Assembly: GCA_031264605.1 (NCBI GenBank)
Contig: JAISDQ010000152.1
Coordinates: 1-6,286, forward strand
From: Synergistaceae bacterium
GTDB lineage: Bacteria > Synergistota > Synergistia > Synergistales > Synergistaceae
DNA length: 6,286 nt
Direction: 5' to 3'
Shown here piece after piece: positions 1-5,714 of the stretch (the stretch's first letter is position 1; each line of letters starts with the position of its first letter). The translations under genes and the position numbers were made by a program. Below the pieces are notes generated by a model. That model saw nothing but the letters and a program-made list of their open reading frames with translations, was not told the origin of the DNA and made no database searches.

Positions 1-191
1 GCGAGTTCGTCCGCGGTGACGATACGGGCCGCGTAATGGCCGGTCGTCAGCAGTCTGGCCTCGATGTTCGATTTCAGGTAATCGACGATGCGCGTCAGGG
101 AGAAACTGGTGTAAATGGCGATGAGCAGCACAGTAAAAGCCGAGACCGAGAACAAAGGGATCACTAGACGATTTCGCGGAATTTTTTTCAT
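1..191 (-). CDS. N-terminus of a membrane-anchored sensor/signalling protein (partial)
   Basis: Only the first 63 codons are present; the gene runs off the left edge. Read on the minus strand it starts MKKIPRNRLVIPLF. A short basic N-terminus precedes one hydrophobic segment at about residues 9-30, then an amphipathic stretch (TRIVDYLKSNIEARLLTTGHY) that looks like the start of an extracytoplasmic helix. A cytoplasmic-basic end, one membrane helix and a helical extracytoplasmic part are typical of histidine kinases, chemoreceptors and GGDEF or HD-GYP proteins with a Cache-type sensor domain, but no output domain is visible, so the class is not decided. The start is fixed by an in-frame TAA four codons upstream. 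A purine-rich AGAGGG (210-205) lies 13 nt before the ATG, a rather long spacing for a Shine-Dalgarno site. The gene is transcribed away from the metY-type gene. That this is a real coding start is well supported; the function is inference. Confidence 0.65.
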   Translation of the reverse strand, partial: MKKIPRNRLVIPLFSVSAFTVLLIAIYTSFSLTRIVDYLKSNIEARLLTTGHYAARIVTADEL

Positions 192-339
192 AATGTGCGA
201 TTATCCCTCTTTTATCATGCGGGACGGCGCGAAGCGCGGCTATCCCGAAAATGCGCCGCAAACAACTTTCTCCGCCGCGGTTACCCGGCGAATGCCCGCA
301 ATCGCCGCGGGGCGCTCCGGCAATCACGATCATGACGTT

Positions 340-368
340 ATTGTAGAACTAAAACGCCAAGTATTCAA
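340..368 (-). promoter_or_regulatory. Candidate sigma70-type promoter for the minus-strand membrane protein
   Basis: On the minus strand a -35 box TTGAAT (368-363) and a -10 box TACAAT (345-340, five of six consensus bases) are separated by exactly 17 bp. Transcription would start near 333, giving a leader of about 140 nt before the ATG at 191. The call rests on box match and spacing alone. Confidence 0.45.
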
Positions 369-397
369 ATTTGCCGCCATATTTTTTCGCGTTCTGT

Positions 398-429
398 CGC
401 GGCGGGAAACGGCGGATGTTCCCGCCGCG
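398..429. repeat. Perfect 11-bp inverted repeat, operator-like
   Basis: The arms CGCGGCGGGAA (398-408) and TTCCCGCCGCG (419-429) are exact reverse complements around a 10-bp gap. The arm centres are 21 bp apart, about two helical turns, as in many dimeric-regulator operators. The element lies between the two divergent promoter candidates, outside either predicted transcript. A second, mutually exclusive hairpin is possible from TTCCCGC (419-425) with GCGGGAA (429-435). Neither is followed by a T-tract. Confidence 0.5.
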
Positions 430-520
430 CGGGAAAACTTCGGATGACGTCGTAGCGGACGCCAAACGCCGGTTTCCGGCGCAAGATTCCGTCCGCAATT
501 GAAACAGTATTCAGATGGTA

Positions 521-549
521 TTGATATGCTAGGCAAAGTTTGGTACATT
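521..549 (+). promoter_or_regulatory. Candidate extended -10 promoter for the metY-type gene
   Basis: A -35 box TTGATA (521-526, five of six consensus bases) is followed after 17 bp by TACATT (544-549, four of six) that carries an upstream TGG, matching the TGn extended -10 motif. The transcript would start near 557 and give a leader of only about 35 nt, too short for a SAM riboswitch or T-box. A weaker alternative uses TTGAAA at 499-504. Confidence 0.45.
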
Positions 550-592
550 TGTAACGCTATCGAGTTCCATATTTAAAGGAGGAGATTTTTTC

Positions 593-1882
593 ATGGAGAA
601 CGGGAATTACAAATTCGAGACGATTCAGGTTCACGCGGGACAGGAGCGACCGGATCCGGCGACCGACGCGAGGGCGGTCCCCATTTATCAGACCACGTCG
701 TACGTCTTTCCCAGCTCGAAATCGGCCGCCGACAGGTTCGCTCTCACCGAAACGGGCAACATCTACACTAGGATAATGAATCCCACCTGGGACGTTTTCG
801 AGAGACGCATGGCCGCCCTCGAAAACGGCGCGGCGGCGCTCGCGACGTCGTCGGGCGCCGCGGCTATGACCTACTCGGTGCAGAACATCGCCCGCGGCGG
901 CGACCACATAGTCTCGGACAATCAGATATATGGGGGAACCTACAACCTTTTCGCCAACACGTTCAGGGACATGGGGATAGAGGTCACGTTCATCGACGGA
1001 TACGACCCCTCGGCGTTCGAGCGCGCCATCAGGCCCAACACCAAAGCGCTGTTCTTCGAGACCATAGGCAACCCCAACGCCAGCGTCATCGATATCGAAG
1101 CCGTGGCGGAGATAGCCCACAGGCACGGCATACCGGTCATCGTCGACAGCACTTTCGCCACGCCTTACCTGCTGCGCCCCATCGAGTACGGGGCTGACAT
1201 AGTCGTTCACTCGGCAACCAAATTCATAGGCGGGCACGGCACCTCCATAGGCGGAGTAATAGTCGACGGCGGCAAATTCGACTGGGCGCAGAACGACAAG
1301 TTCCCCGGACTGAGCAGGCCGAACCCCAGCTATCACGGCGTAGTATTCACCGACGCGGTGAAAAACCTGGCGTACATAATCAAAGCCAGGACGACGCTGC
1401 TGCGCGACACCGGTTCCGCCCTGTCGCCGTTCAACGCGTTCCTTTTCCTTCAGGGACTCGAAACCCTCTCGCTGCGGGTGGAGCGGCACGTCGAAAATAC
1501 CCTCGCCGTCGTGAAATGGCTGAAAAACCATCCCCAGGTGGAGCGCGTGAACCACCCGTCGCTTCCCGAACACCGCGACCATAAAATTTACGGGAAATAT
1601 TTCCCGAAGGGCGGCGGCAGCATCTTCACCTTCGAGATAGCCGGAAACGCCGACAAGGCGAAGCGCTTCACCGAGGAACTTCGCCTGTTCTCGCTGCTGG
1701 CGAACGTGGCCGACGTGAAGTCGCTGGTCATTCATCCCGCCTCCACCACCCACTCGCAGATGAGCGAGGACGAGCTGCTGGAGTCCGGCATAAAACCGAA
1801 TACCGTGCGTCTCTCCATAGGAACCGAACACATCGACGATATAATCGACGACCTCGGGCAGGGTTTCGACGCCGTGAAGTAA
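593..1882 (+). CDS. metY: O-acetylhomoserine sulfhydrylase-type PLP enzyme (MetY family)
   Basis: The 429-residue product is a full-length member of the Cys/Met-metabolism PLP-dependent family (cystathionine gamma-synthase fold) and its length fits O-acetylhomoserine aminocarboxypropyltransferases. These cytosolic enzymes condense O-acetylhomoserine with sulfide to homocysteine plus acetate, a direct-sulfhydrylation route to methionine. Visible motifs are the N-terminal FETIQVHAGQ (8-17), YTR at 58-60 (phosphate contacts from the partner subunit), SSGAAA at 87-91, VDSTFATP with Asp185 (pyridine-nitrogen partner), HSATKFIGGHG with the PLP-binding Lys210, the HPASTTHSQ loop (381-389), and VRLSIG with Arg406 for the substrate carboxylate. 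The insertion around residues 230-270 is usual for MetY rather than MetB. The start is secure: AAAGGAGGAG (575-584) lies 8 nt before ATG 593. No intrinsic terminator is seen after the stop. Methionine gamma-lyase or a related activity cannot be excluded from sequence alone. Confidence 0.93.
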   Translation: MENGNYKFETIQVHAGQERPDPATDARAVPIYQTTSYVFPSSKSAADRFALTETGNIYTRIMNPTWDVFERRMAALENGAAALATSSGAAAMTYSVQNIARGGDHIVSDNQIYGGTYNLFANTFRDMGIEVTFIDGYDPSAFERAIRPNTKALFFETIGNPNASVIDIEAVAEIAHRHGIPVIVDSTFATPYLLRPIEYGADIVVHSATKFIGGHGTSIGGVIVDGGKFDWAQNDKFPGLSRPNPSYHGVVFTDAVKNLAYIIKARTTLLRDTGSALSPFNAFLFLQGLETLSLRVERHVENTLAVVKWLKNHPQVERVNHPSLPEHRDHKIYGKYFPKGGGSIFTFEIAGNADKAKRFTEELRLFSLLANVADVKSLVIHPASTTHSQMSEDELLESGIKPNTVRLSIGTEHIDDIIDDLGQGFDAVK

Positions 1883-1914
1883 AATTTGGGAATTGATATT
1901 TTCGGCGCGTTTGC

Positions 1915-1951
1915 CGCGGGGACAGCCGTTCGATTTGATTTTTACCCCGCG
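1915..1951. repeat. Inverted repeat flanking the -35 box of the transporter promoter
   Basis: CGCGGGG (1915-1921) and CCCCGCG (1945-1951) are exact reverse complements with a 23-bp gap. The right arm lies inside the promoter spacer and the pair encloses the -35 box, so it could be a repressor site. It could also be a long-loop stem in the metY 3' region, but no T-run follows it. Confidence 0.3.
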
Positions 1952-1963
1952 CGCGTTTATAAT
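1935..1963 (+). promoter_or_regulatory. Strong sigma70-type promoter candidate for the ABC transporter operon
   Basis: TTGATT (1935-1940, four of six) and a consensus TATAAT (1958-1963) are separated by exactly 17 bp. The region lies in the A/T-richer gap after the metY-type gene. The transcript would start near 1970, leaving a leader of about 130 nt before the binding-protein start at 2102. That leader contains a small GCCG-caa-CGGC hairpin (2023-2033) and a possible long-range pairing GGCCG (2002-2006) with CGGCC (2076-2080) just before the ribosome-binding site. I recognise no known riboswitch class in it. Confidence 0.6.
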
Positions 1964-2101
1964 GTACTCACGTCGTCAGATGGCGGCGCCCACATTATTT
2001 TGGCCGACGAAAATCCATTTACGCCGCAACGGCAAAGACGGAGAGATTGAGTCTTACGGGACGGCGTGGCGACGGCGGCCGAAAAAAAGGAGAGAGGTTC
2101 T

Positions 2102-3019
2102 GTGAAAAAAACGTTCGGTTTCATGATGGCGGTTGTATTGATCGCGGCGTTGTTCGTTCTGCCCGCTGCGGCGGCGGACAAAGTGGGATTCATTGTCGGT
2201 TCGCGCGAGCACGTGTTCTACACGCTGATTGAAAAGGGCATCAACGCGGCCGCGAAGGATCTCGGCATCGACGCGGTGGTGCTGGACGGCAATCTCGACG
2301 GAAACGTGACGAGCGACCACATCAACAACCTGGTGGCCGAGGGATGCAAGGCCGTGGCGCTCTCCTGCAACGACCCGGGCGGCACCACTCCGGCGATGGA
2401 AGCGGCCGACAGAGAGGGCGTTCCGGTGTTCACGTTCGACTGCACCAGCACTCAGACCAACGTCGTCAAGTCTTTCGTCGGCACCGACAACGTGGAGGGC
2501 GGACGCCTCGGCGGACGCGAGACCGTGCGGCTCGCGAGCGCGGGCGCGAAAGTCGGCATCATCAATTACGACGAGCCTCAGTCCTGCCTCGACAGGCGCG
2601 CGGGCTGGGAGGAAATAGTGAAAGCCTCCGACAAGAACCTCAAGATAATCGAAGTCGGCAACTACGTCGGCGACGCGTCCAAGGCCGAGCAGCTCATGAC
2701 CGACGCGCTGACCCAGAATCCTGACCTCGAAGTCGTGTTCACGGTCGGCGACCCCGCGGCGGCCGGCGCGCTGGCGGCCATCAAAGCGGCGGGAGCATCG
2801 ACCAAAATAATCGGCTTCGACGGAAACCCCGAGGCCAAAGCGGCTATGCTCGACGCGGAGAACGGCAGGTTCTGGGTCTCCGAGATATCGCAGAACCCAG
2901 ACGCCATCGGCCGTCAGATAACCGAGCAGATAGCGAAATACCTCGGTACCGGCAAGGTGGATTCCGAAGTCATAATGATATCCCCGTACATCATCACCAA
3001 AGAGAACGCGGCCGACTGA
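2102..3019 (+). CDS. Periplasmic sugar-binding protein of an ABC importer (RbsB-like, type 1 fold)
   Basis: The 305-residue product is the extracytoplasmic receptor that delivers a ligand to the importer encoded downstream. A signal peptide is clear: basic MKK, hydrophobic core to about residue 20, and an AAAA motif with likely cleavage near residues 24-26. The mature part resembles ribose/galactose-type binding proteins: VGFIVGSREHVFY (28-40), VPVFTFD (107-113), GTDNVEGG (127-134), DRRAGW (164-169), IIGFDGNPEA (236-245) and ISQNPDAIG (262-270). Compared with E. coli RbsB, the Arg following the aspartate of the LDR motif is Cys114 and the Asn of QND is Gly216, while the DRR arginine, Asp240 and Gln264 are kept. 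So the ligand is probably not ribose itself. I chose GTG 2102 rather than ATG 2066 because AAGGAG (2087-2092) is well spaced for it and the product then starts directly with the signal peptide. It is first in the operon. Confidence 0.88.
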   Translation: MKKTFGFMMAVVLIAALFVLPAAAADKVGFIVGSREHVFYTLIEKGINAAAKDLGIDAVVLDGNLDGNVTSDHINNLVAEGCKAVALSCNDPGGTTPAMEAADREGVPVFTFDCTSTQTNVVKSFVGTDNVEGGRLGGRETVRLASAGAKVGIINYDEPQSCLDRRAGWEEIVKASDKNLKIIEVGNYVGDASKAEQLMTDALTQNPDLEVVFTVGDPAAAGALAAIKAAGASTKIIGFDGNPEAKAAMLDAENGRFWVSEISQNPDAIGRQITEQIAKYLGTGKVDSEVIMISPYIITKENAAD

Positions 3020-3060
3020 CAGGCCCCGCGTACGGGCAAACTATCGAATTGAGCGACGGC

Positions 3061-3094
3061 GTGCCCGGGCAGAATATCTGTTCGGGCACTTTTT
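3061..3094 (+). terminator. Intrinsic terminator between binding-protein and ATPase genes
   Basis: A 13-bp stem (GTGCCCGGGCAGA, 3061-3073, with 3077-3089) has seven Watson-Crick pairs, two G-U pairs and four more Watson-Crick pairs around an ATA loop, and is followed directly by TTTTT (3090-3094). It lies 41 nt after the binding-protein stop and before the next operon gene. No clear promoter is seen between it and the ATPase start, so partial read-through is the likely mode. Confidence 0.85.
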
Positions 3095-3148
3095 CGAAGG
3101 GCATTTTACGAAGGACGCGCGTCAAGCGCGGAAGAACTGCATGAAAGC

Positions 3149-3155
3149 GAAGGGG
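3149..3155 (+). promoter_or_regulatory. Ribosome-binding site favouring the ATPase start at 3165
   Basis: GAAGGGG lies 9 nt before ATG 3165. The competing upstream ATG at 3141 has GGAAG (3130-3134) 6 nt away, partly inside a small CGCGC/GCGCG hairpin (3116-3130). Both are imperfect sites; family alignment favours 3165. Confidence 0.4.
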
Positions 3156-3164
3156 CCGGATACG

Positions 3165-4664
3165 ATGGAGCCTTATTTGCGGGTAAAGAACATCGGGAAA
3201 ACATTCCCGGGCGTGATTGCCCTGAACGACGTCTCAGCCGACTTTTACGCCGGCGAGGTTCACGCGCTGGTCGGAGAGAACGGCGCGGGAAAATCCACTC
3301 TGATCAAGATAATATCGGGAGTCTACACCCCAACCGAGGGCGAAGTGCTGCTCGGCGGGCAGGCGGCCGGAATCGAAACGCCGCGCCAGGCCCTCGACAA
3401 GGGCATCGCGGTGATCCATCAGGAGTTGAGCATAGCGAACGATCTGACGGTGGCCGAAAATATCTTCCTCGGCGAGGAGCCCCGGATAAAGGGGGGCATG
3501 TTCCTCGACCGTAAGAAGATGAACGCGGACGCGCAGAAAGTGCTCGATTTCATGAAAGTCAGCATCCGCGCGGGCGACGTGGCGCGGCGTCTTACGGCCG
3601 CCCAGCAGCAGATGGTGGAAATAGCCAAGGTAATCACCAAAGAAACCAAAATCGTCATCATGGACGAACCTACGTCGTCGCTGTCCGAACACGAGATTTC
3701 GTCTCTTTTCGAACAGGTCGCGATACTGAAGAAGCGCGGCGTCGCCGTCATTTACATCACGCACCGGCTCAAGGAACTTTTCATGATATGCGACAAGGTC
3801 ACCGTCATGCGCGACGGCTGCGTCGTGAACACGTTTAAGATAGACGGCGTGACTGAGCGGGAAATCGTATCGAACATGGTCGGCCGCGAGATGAAGGACT
3901 ATTACGTCCGCACCGTCCACACGAAGGGGCGCGAGATGCTGAGGGTGGAAAACCTCTCGATGGAAGGGGTTTTCAAAAATATCTCCTTCGCGGCCCATTC
4001 GGGAGAGATATTGGGCATATACGGCCTGATAGGCGCCGGGCGGACGGAGGTCATGGAGTCGATTTTCGGCGCGCGCGGCGTCACGTCCGGCAAAATTTTC
4101 GTGGAAGGAAAAGAAGCGCGTTTCTCCTCGCCAAGGGACGCGATAGCGTCGAGCATCGGACTCGTAACCGAGGACCGGAGAAGAACCGGCCTCATGCTCG
4201 ACGCGCTAGTGAAGGACAACATGGTCCTCCCCAGTCTGGTTCAGCATCAAAAACGGGGAGGTTTCCTCGACATAAAATGGGAGACGGAGACGGCGGCCGA
4301 ATACGTCGAAAAGATGAAGGTCAAGACTCCGTCGATAAACACCGTCATCCGCACGCTCTCGGGCGGCAACCAGCAGAAGGTCATCCTCGCGAAATGGATG
4401 ATAGCGAACTCGAACATCCTGATACTCGACGAGCCGACGCGCGGAATAGACGTCAACGCGAAGGCCGAATTCTACACGCTTATGAACGCGTTTGTGGAAA
4501 ACGGCGGATGTATTATGGCCGTATCCTCGGAACTGCCCGAGATAATGGGCATCAGCGACAGGATACTGGTCATGCGCGAAGGTCTCATTTCCGGCGAACT
4601 CTCGCACGATGAGGCGAGCGAACAGGGCATCATCGAACTCGCCAGCCTCCACAGCGGAATATGA
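3165..4664 (+). CDS. Two-domain sugar ABC transporter ATPase (RbsA/MglA-like)
   Basis: This cytoplasmic subunit powers import by ATP hydrolysis and contains two fused nucleotide-binding domains in 499 residues, the usual size for the ribose/galactose family. Domain 1: Walker A GENGAGKST (37-45), Q-loop Gln86, a degenerate signature LTAAQQQ (143-149), Walker B IVIMDEP (163-169, Glu168) and His200 in YITHR. Domain 2: an altered Walker A GLIGAGRTE (287-295) with Arg for Lys, an intact signature LSGGNQQ (398-404), Walker B ILILDEP (418-424) and SSELPE (454-459) in place of the switch histidine. These asymmetries are normal for the family, so each composite site pairs one good and one degenerate part. 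Start 3165 gives MEPYLRVKNIGKTFPGV, which aligns with the N-terminus of RbsA; an in-frame ATG at 3141 would add eight residues. The permease gene starts 40 nt downstream. Confidence 0.93.
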   Translation: MEPYLRVKNIGKTFPGVIALNDVSADFYAGEVHALVGENGAGKSTLIKIISGVYTPTEGEVLLGGQAAGIETPRQALDKGIAVIHQELSIANDLTVAENIFLGEEPRIKGGMFLDRKKMNADAQKVLDFMKVSIRAGDVARRLTAAQQQMVEIAKVITKETKIVIMDEPTSSLSEHEISSLFEQVAILKKRGVAVIYITHRLKELFMICDKVTVMRDGCVVNTFKIDGVTEREIVSNMVGREMKDYYVRTVHTKGREMLRVENLSMEGVFKNISFAAHSGEILGIYGLIGAGRTEVMESIFGARGVTSGKIFVEGKEARFSSPRDAIASSIGLVTEDRRRTGLMLDALVKDNMVLPSLVQHQKRGGFLDIKWETETAAEYVEKMKVKTPSINTVIRTLSGGNQQKVILAKWMIANSNILILDEPTRGIDVNAKAEFYTLMNAFVENGGCIMAVSSELPEIMGISDRILVMREGLISGELSHDEASEQGIIELASLHSGI

Positions 4665-4689
4665 GCCCCTGTTTTCAAATCGATACAAA

Positions 4690-4699
4690 AAGGCGGTGA
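4690..4699 (+). promoter_or_regulatory. Near-perfect ribosome-binding site deciding the permease GTG start
   Basis: AAGGCGGTGA differs at one base from the full anti-Shine-Dalgarno complement AAGGAGGTGA and ends 5 nt before GTG 4705. It supports that start over the in-frame ATG at 4609, which lies inside the ATPase gene. Confidence 0.7.
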
Positions 4700-4704
4700 C
4701 GTCA

Positions 4705-5685
4705 GTGAGCAAAATAAAAATCTGGCTCGAAAAAAACATGATAATCCTGTTCCTCGTAATCCTGTGCGTCGGCTTCGGACTGTCCAACGACACCTTCCGG
4801 ACTTCCAAGAACCTCTTCAACCTCACGTCCCAGATGGCCATAAACGCCCTGCTGTCGGCCGGGCTCACGTACGTCATCATCCTGGGCGGCATAGACATAT
4901 CGGTCGGCTCGGTCGCCGCGCTGGCGGGCGTAATCTCCTGTATCGTCGGCCTCAAATTCCCTAACATGAGCACGCTGGGAGGCATAGTCATAATAATCGC
5001 CTCCGCCGTCGTGGTAGGGGGTTTATGCGGACTGTTCAACGGCGTCGTAATAACGCAGTTCAACGTCGTGCCCATGATAACCACGCTCGCCACTATGACC
5101 ATGGCGCGCGGGCTGACATACATCGTGACGGGCGGCACCGCAGTATTCGGCCTTCCGACGGTATTCTCGTTCCTGGGAGCCGGGCGCCTCATAAAGAACG
5201 GAACGTCCCCCAACGGCATAATACCGGTGGTGACGCTGTTCACGATAGCCGTCGTATTCATGATGCACGTGCTTCTCTCGAAAACCGTTTTCGGACGCCA
5301 CGTGTACGCGAGCGGCTCCAACGCGAACGTCGCTCACCTGAGCGGCATCAGCGTCAAAAAAGTCACGCTCGTCTCCCACGTCCTCTGCGGAATAATGGCG
5401 GCCCTGGGAGGCGTGCTGGTGGCCTCGAAGCTCCAAAACGGCCAGCCGGGCGCGTGCGACGGATACGAAATGTACGCCATCGCGTCGACGGTACTCGGGG
5501 GAACGAGCCTAGCCGGAGGCAGCGGGTCGGTCGCGCGCGCGATGTTCGGAGTCGCGATCATAGCCGTCATCAACAACGGCATGAACCTCCTGCACATCTC
5601 GTCGTACTGGCAGAAGGTGGTCATAGGAACTATAATACTTCTCGCGGTCATACTGGATATGGCGCAGAAGAAAAAGAAAGCCTGA
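4705..5685 (+). CDS. Sugar ABC transporter permease (RbsC-like)
   Basis: This integral membrane subunit of 326 residues forms the translocation path, presumably as a homodimer bound by the ATPase. It is strongly hydrophobic, with membrane segments near residues 12-27, 46-60, 68-83, 92-116, 120-140, 173-191, 220-240, 279-295 and 304-318. Family motifs are LGGIDISVGS (60-69), NVVPMITTLATM (120-131), the cytoplasmic loop GRHVYASGSNANVAHLSGI (197-215), which probably contacts the ATPase, GYEMYAIASTVLGGTSL (253-269) and the C-terminal WQKVVIG (302-308). A lysine-rich tail ends the protein. Translation from GTG 4705 gives an N-terminus SKIKIWLEKN that matches the short cytoplasmic lead of relatives; starting at 4609 would add 32 residues of ATPase-overlapping, non-homologous sequence. 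The aldolase gene follows after 29 nt, so the two are almost certainly cotranscribed. Confidence 0.92.
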   Translation: MSKIKIWLEKNMIILFLVILCVGFGLSNDTFRTSKNLFNLTSQMAINALLSAGLTYVIILGGIDISVGSVAALAGVISCIVGLKFPNMSTLGGIVIIIASAVVVGGLCGLFNGVVITQFNVVPMITTLATMTMARGLTYIVTGGTAVFGLPTVFSFLGAGRLIKNGTSPNGIIPVVTLFTIAVVFMMHVLLSKTVFGRHVYASGSNANVAHLSGISVKKVTLVSHVLCGIMAALGGVLVASKLQNGQPGACDGYEMYAIASTVLGGTSLAGGSGSVARAMFGVAIIAVINNGMNLLHISSYWQKVVIGTIILLAVILDMAQKKKKA

Positions 5686-5714
5686 TCTTCAGAGAGAGCG
5701 AGCGCGATGAAATA

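Larger units (their letters stand above)
192..592. other. Divergent intergenic region with two opposing promoters
   Basis: This 401-bp stretch separates two divergently transcribed genes and I see no convincing gene in it. It holds a leftward promoter (340-368), a rightward promoter (521-549), a perfect gapped inverted repeat between them (398-429), a small 6-bp hairpin CGCCGG-ttt-CCGGCG (467-481), and two copies of CGCCGCGG at 273-280 and 303-310, 30 bp apart. No T-run follows the hairpins, so they do not look like terminators. The plus-strand open frame across 115-447 has no homology I recognise, overlaps the minus-strand coding start, and is not called. Confidence 0.6.

Noticed and set aside
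115..447. Plus-strand 110-codon open frame in the divergent intergenic region
   Set aside because: It overlaps the start of the minus-strand membrane protein and the palindrome, and its product has no recognisable domain or hydrophobic pattern.
467..481. CGCCGG-ttt-CCGGCG hairpin as a terminator
   Set aside because: The stem is only 6 bp and neither strand has a T-run after it; it also precedes rather than follows a gene on both strands.
550..592. SAM riboswitch or T-box before the metY-type gene
   Set aside because: The predicted leader is about 35 nt and I see no aptamer or terminator structure there or in the sequence just upstream.
557..1831. A 424-codon open frame on the minus strand antisense to the metY-type gene
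   Set aside because: It lies wholly within a clear enzyme gene, is low-complexity in Arg, Gly and Val, has no recognisable motif, and is expected from GC-rich codon bias.
1893..2105. Small plus-strand open frame between the metY-type gene and the binding-protein gene
   Set aside because: It covers the transporter promoter and leader, lacks a ribosome-binding site and has no recognisable content.
3307..3700. Degenerate first-domain signature LTAAQQQ of the ATPase as a loss of function
   Set aside because: RbsA-type ATPases normally have a degenerate signature in domain 1 and an altered Walker A in domain 2, so this is the family pattern.
4206..5321. A 371-codon minus-strand open frame across the ATPase and permease genes
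   Set aside because: It spans two well-supported plus-strand genes, shows no family motifs and is rich in Thr, Pro and Arg as a mirror of their codons.
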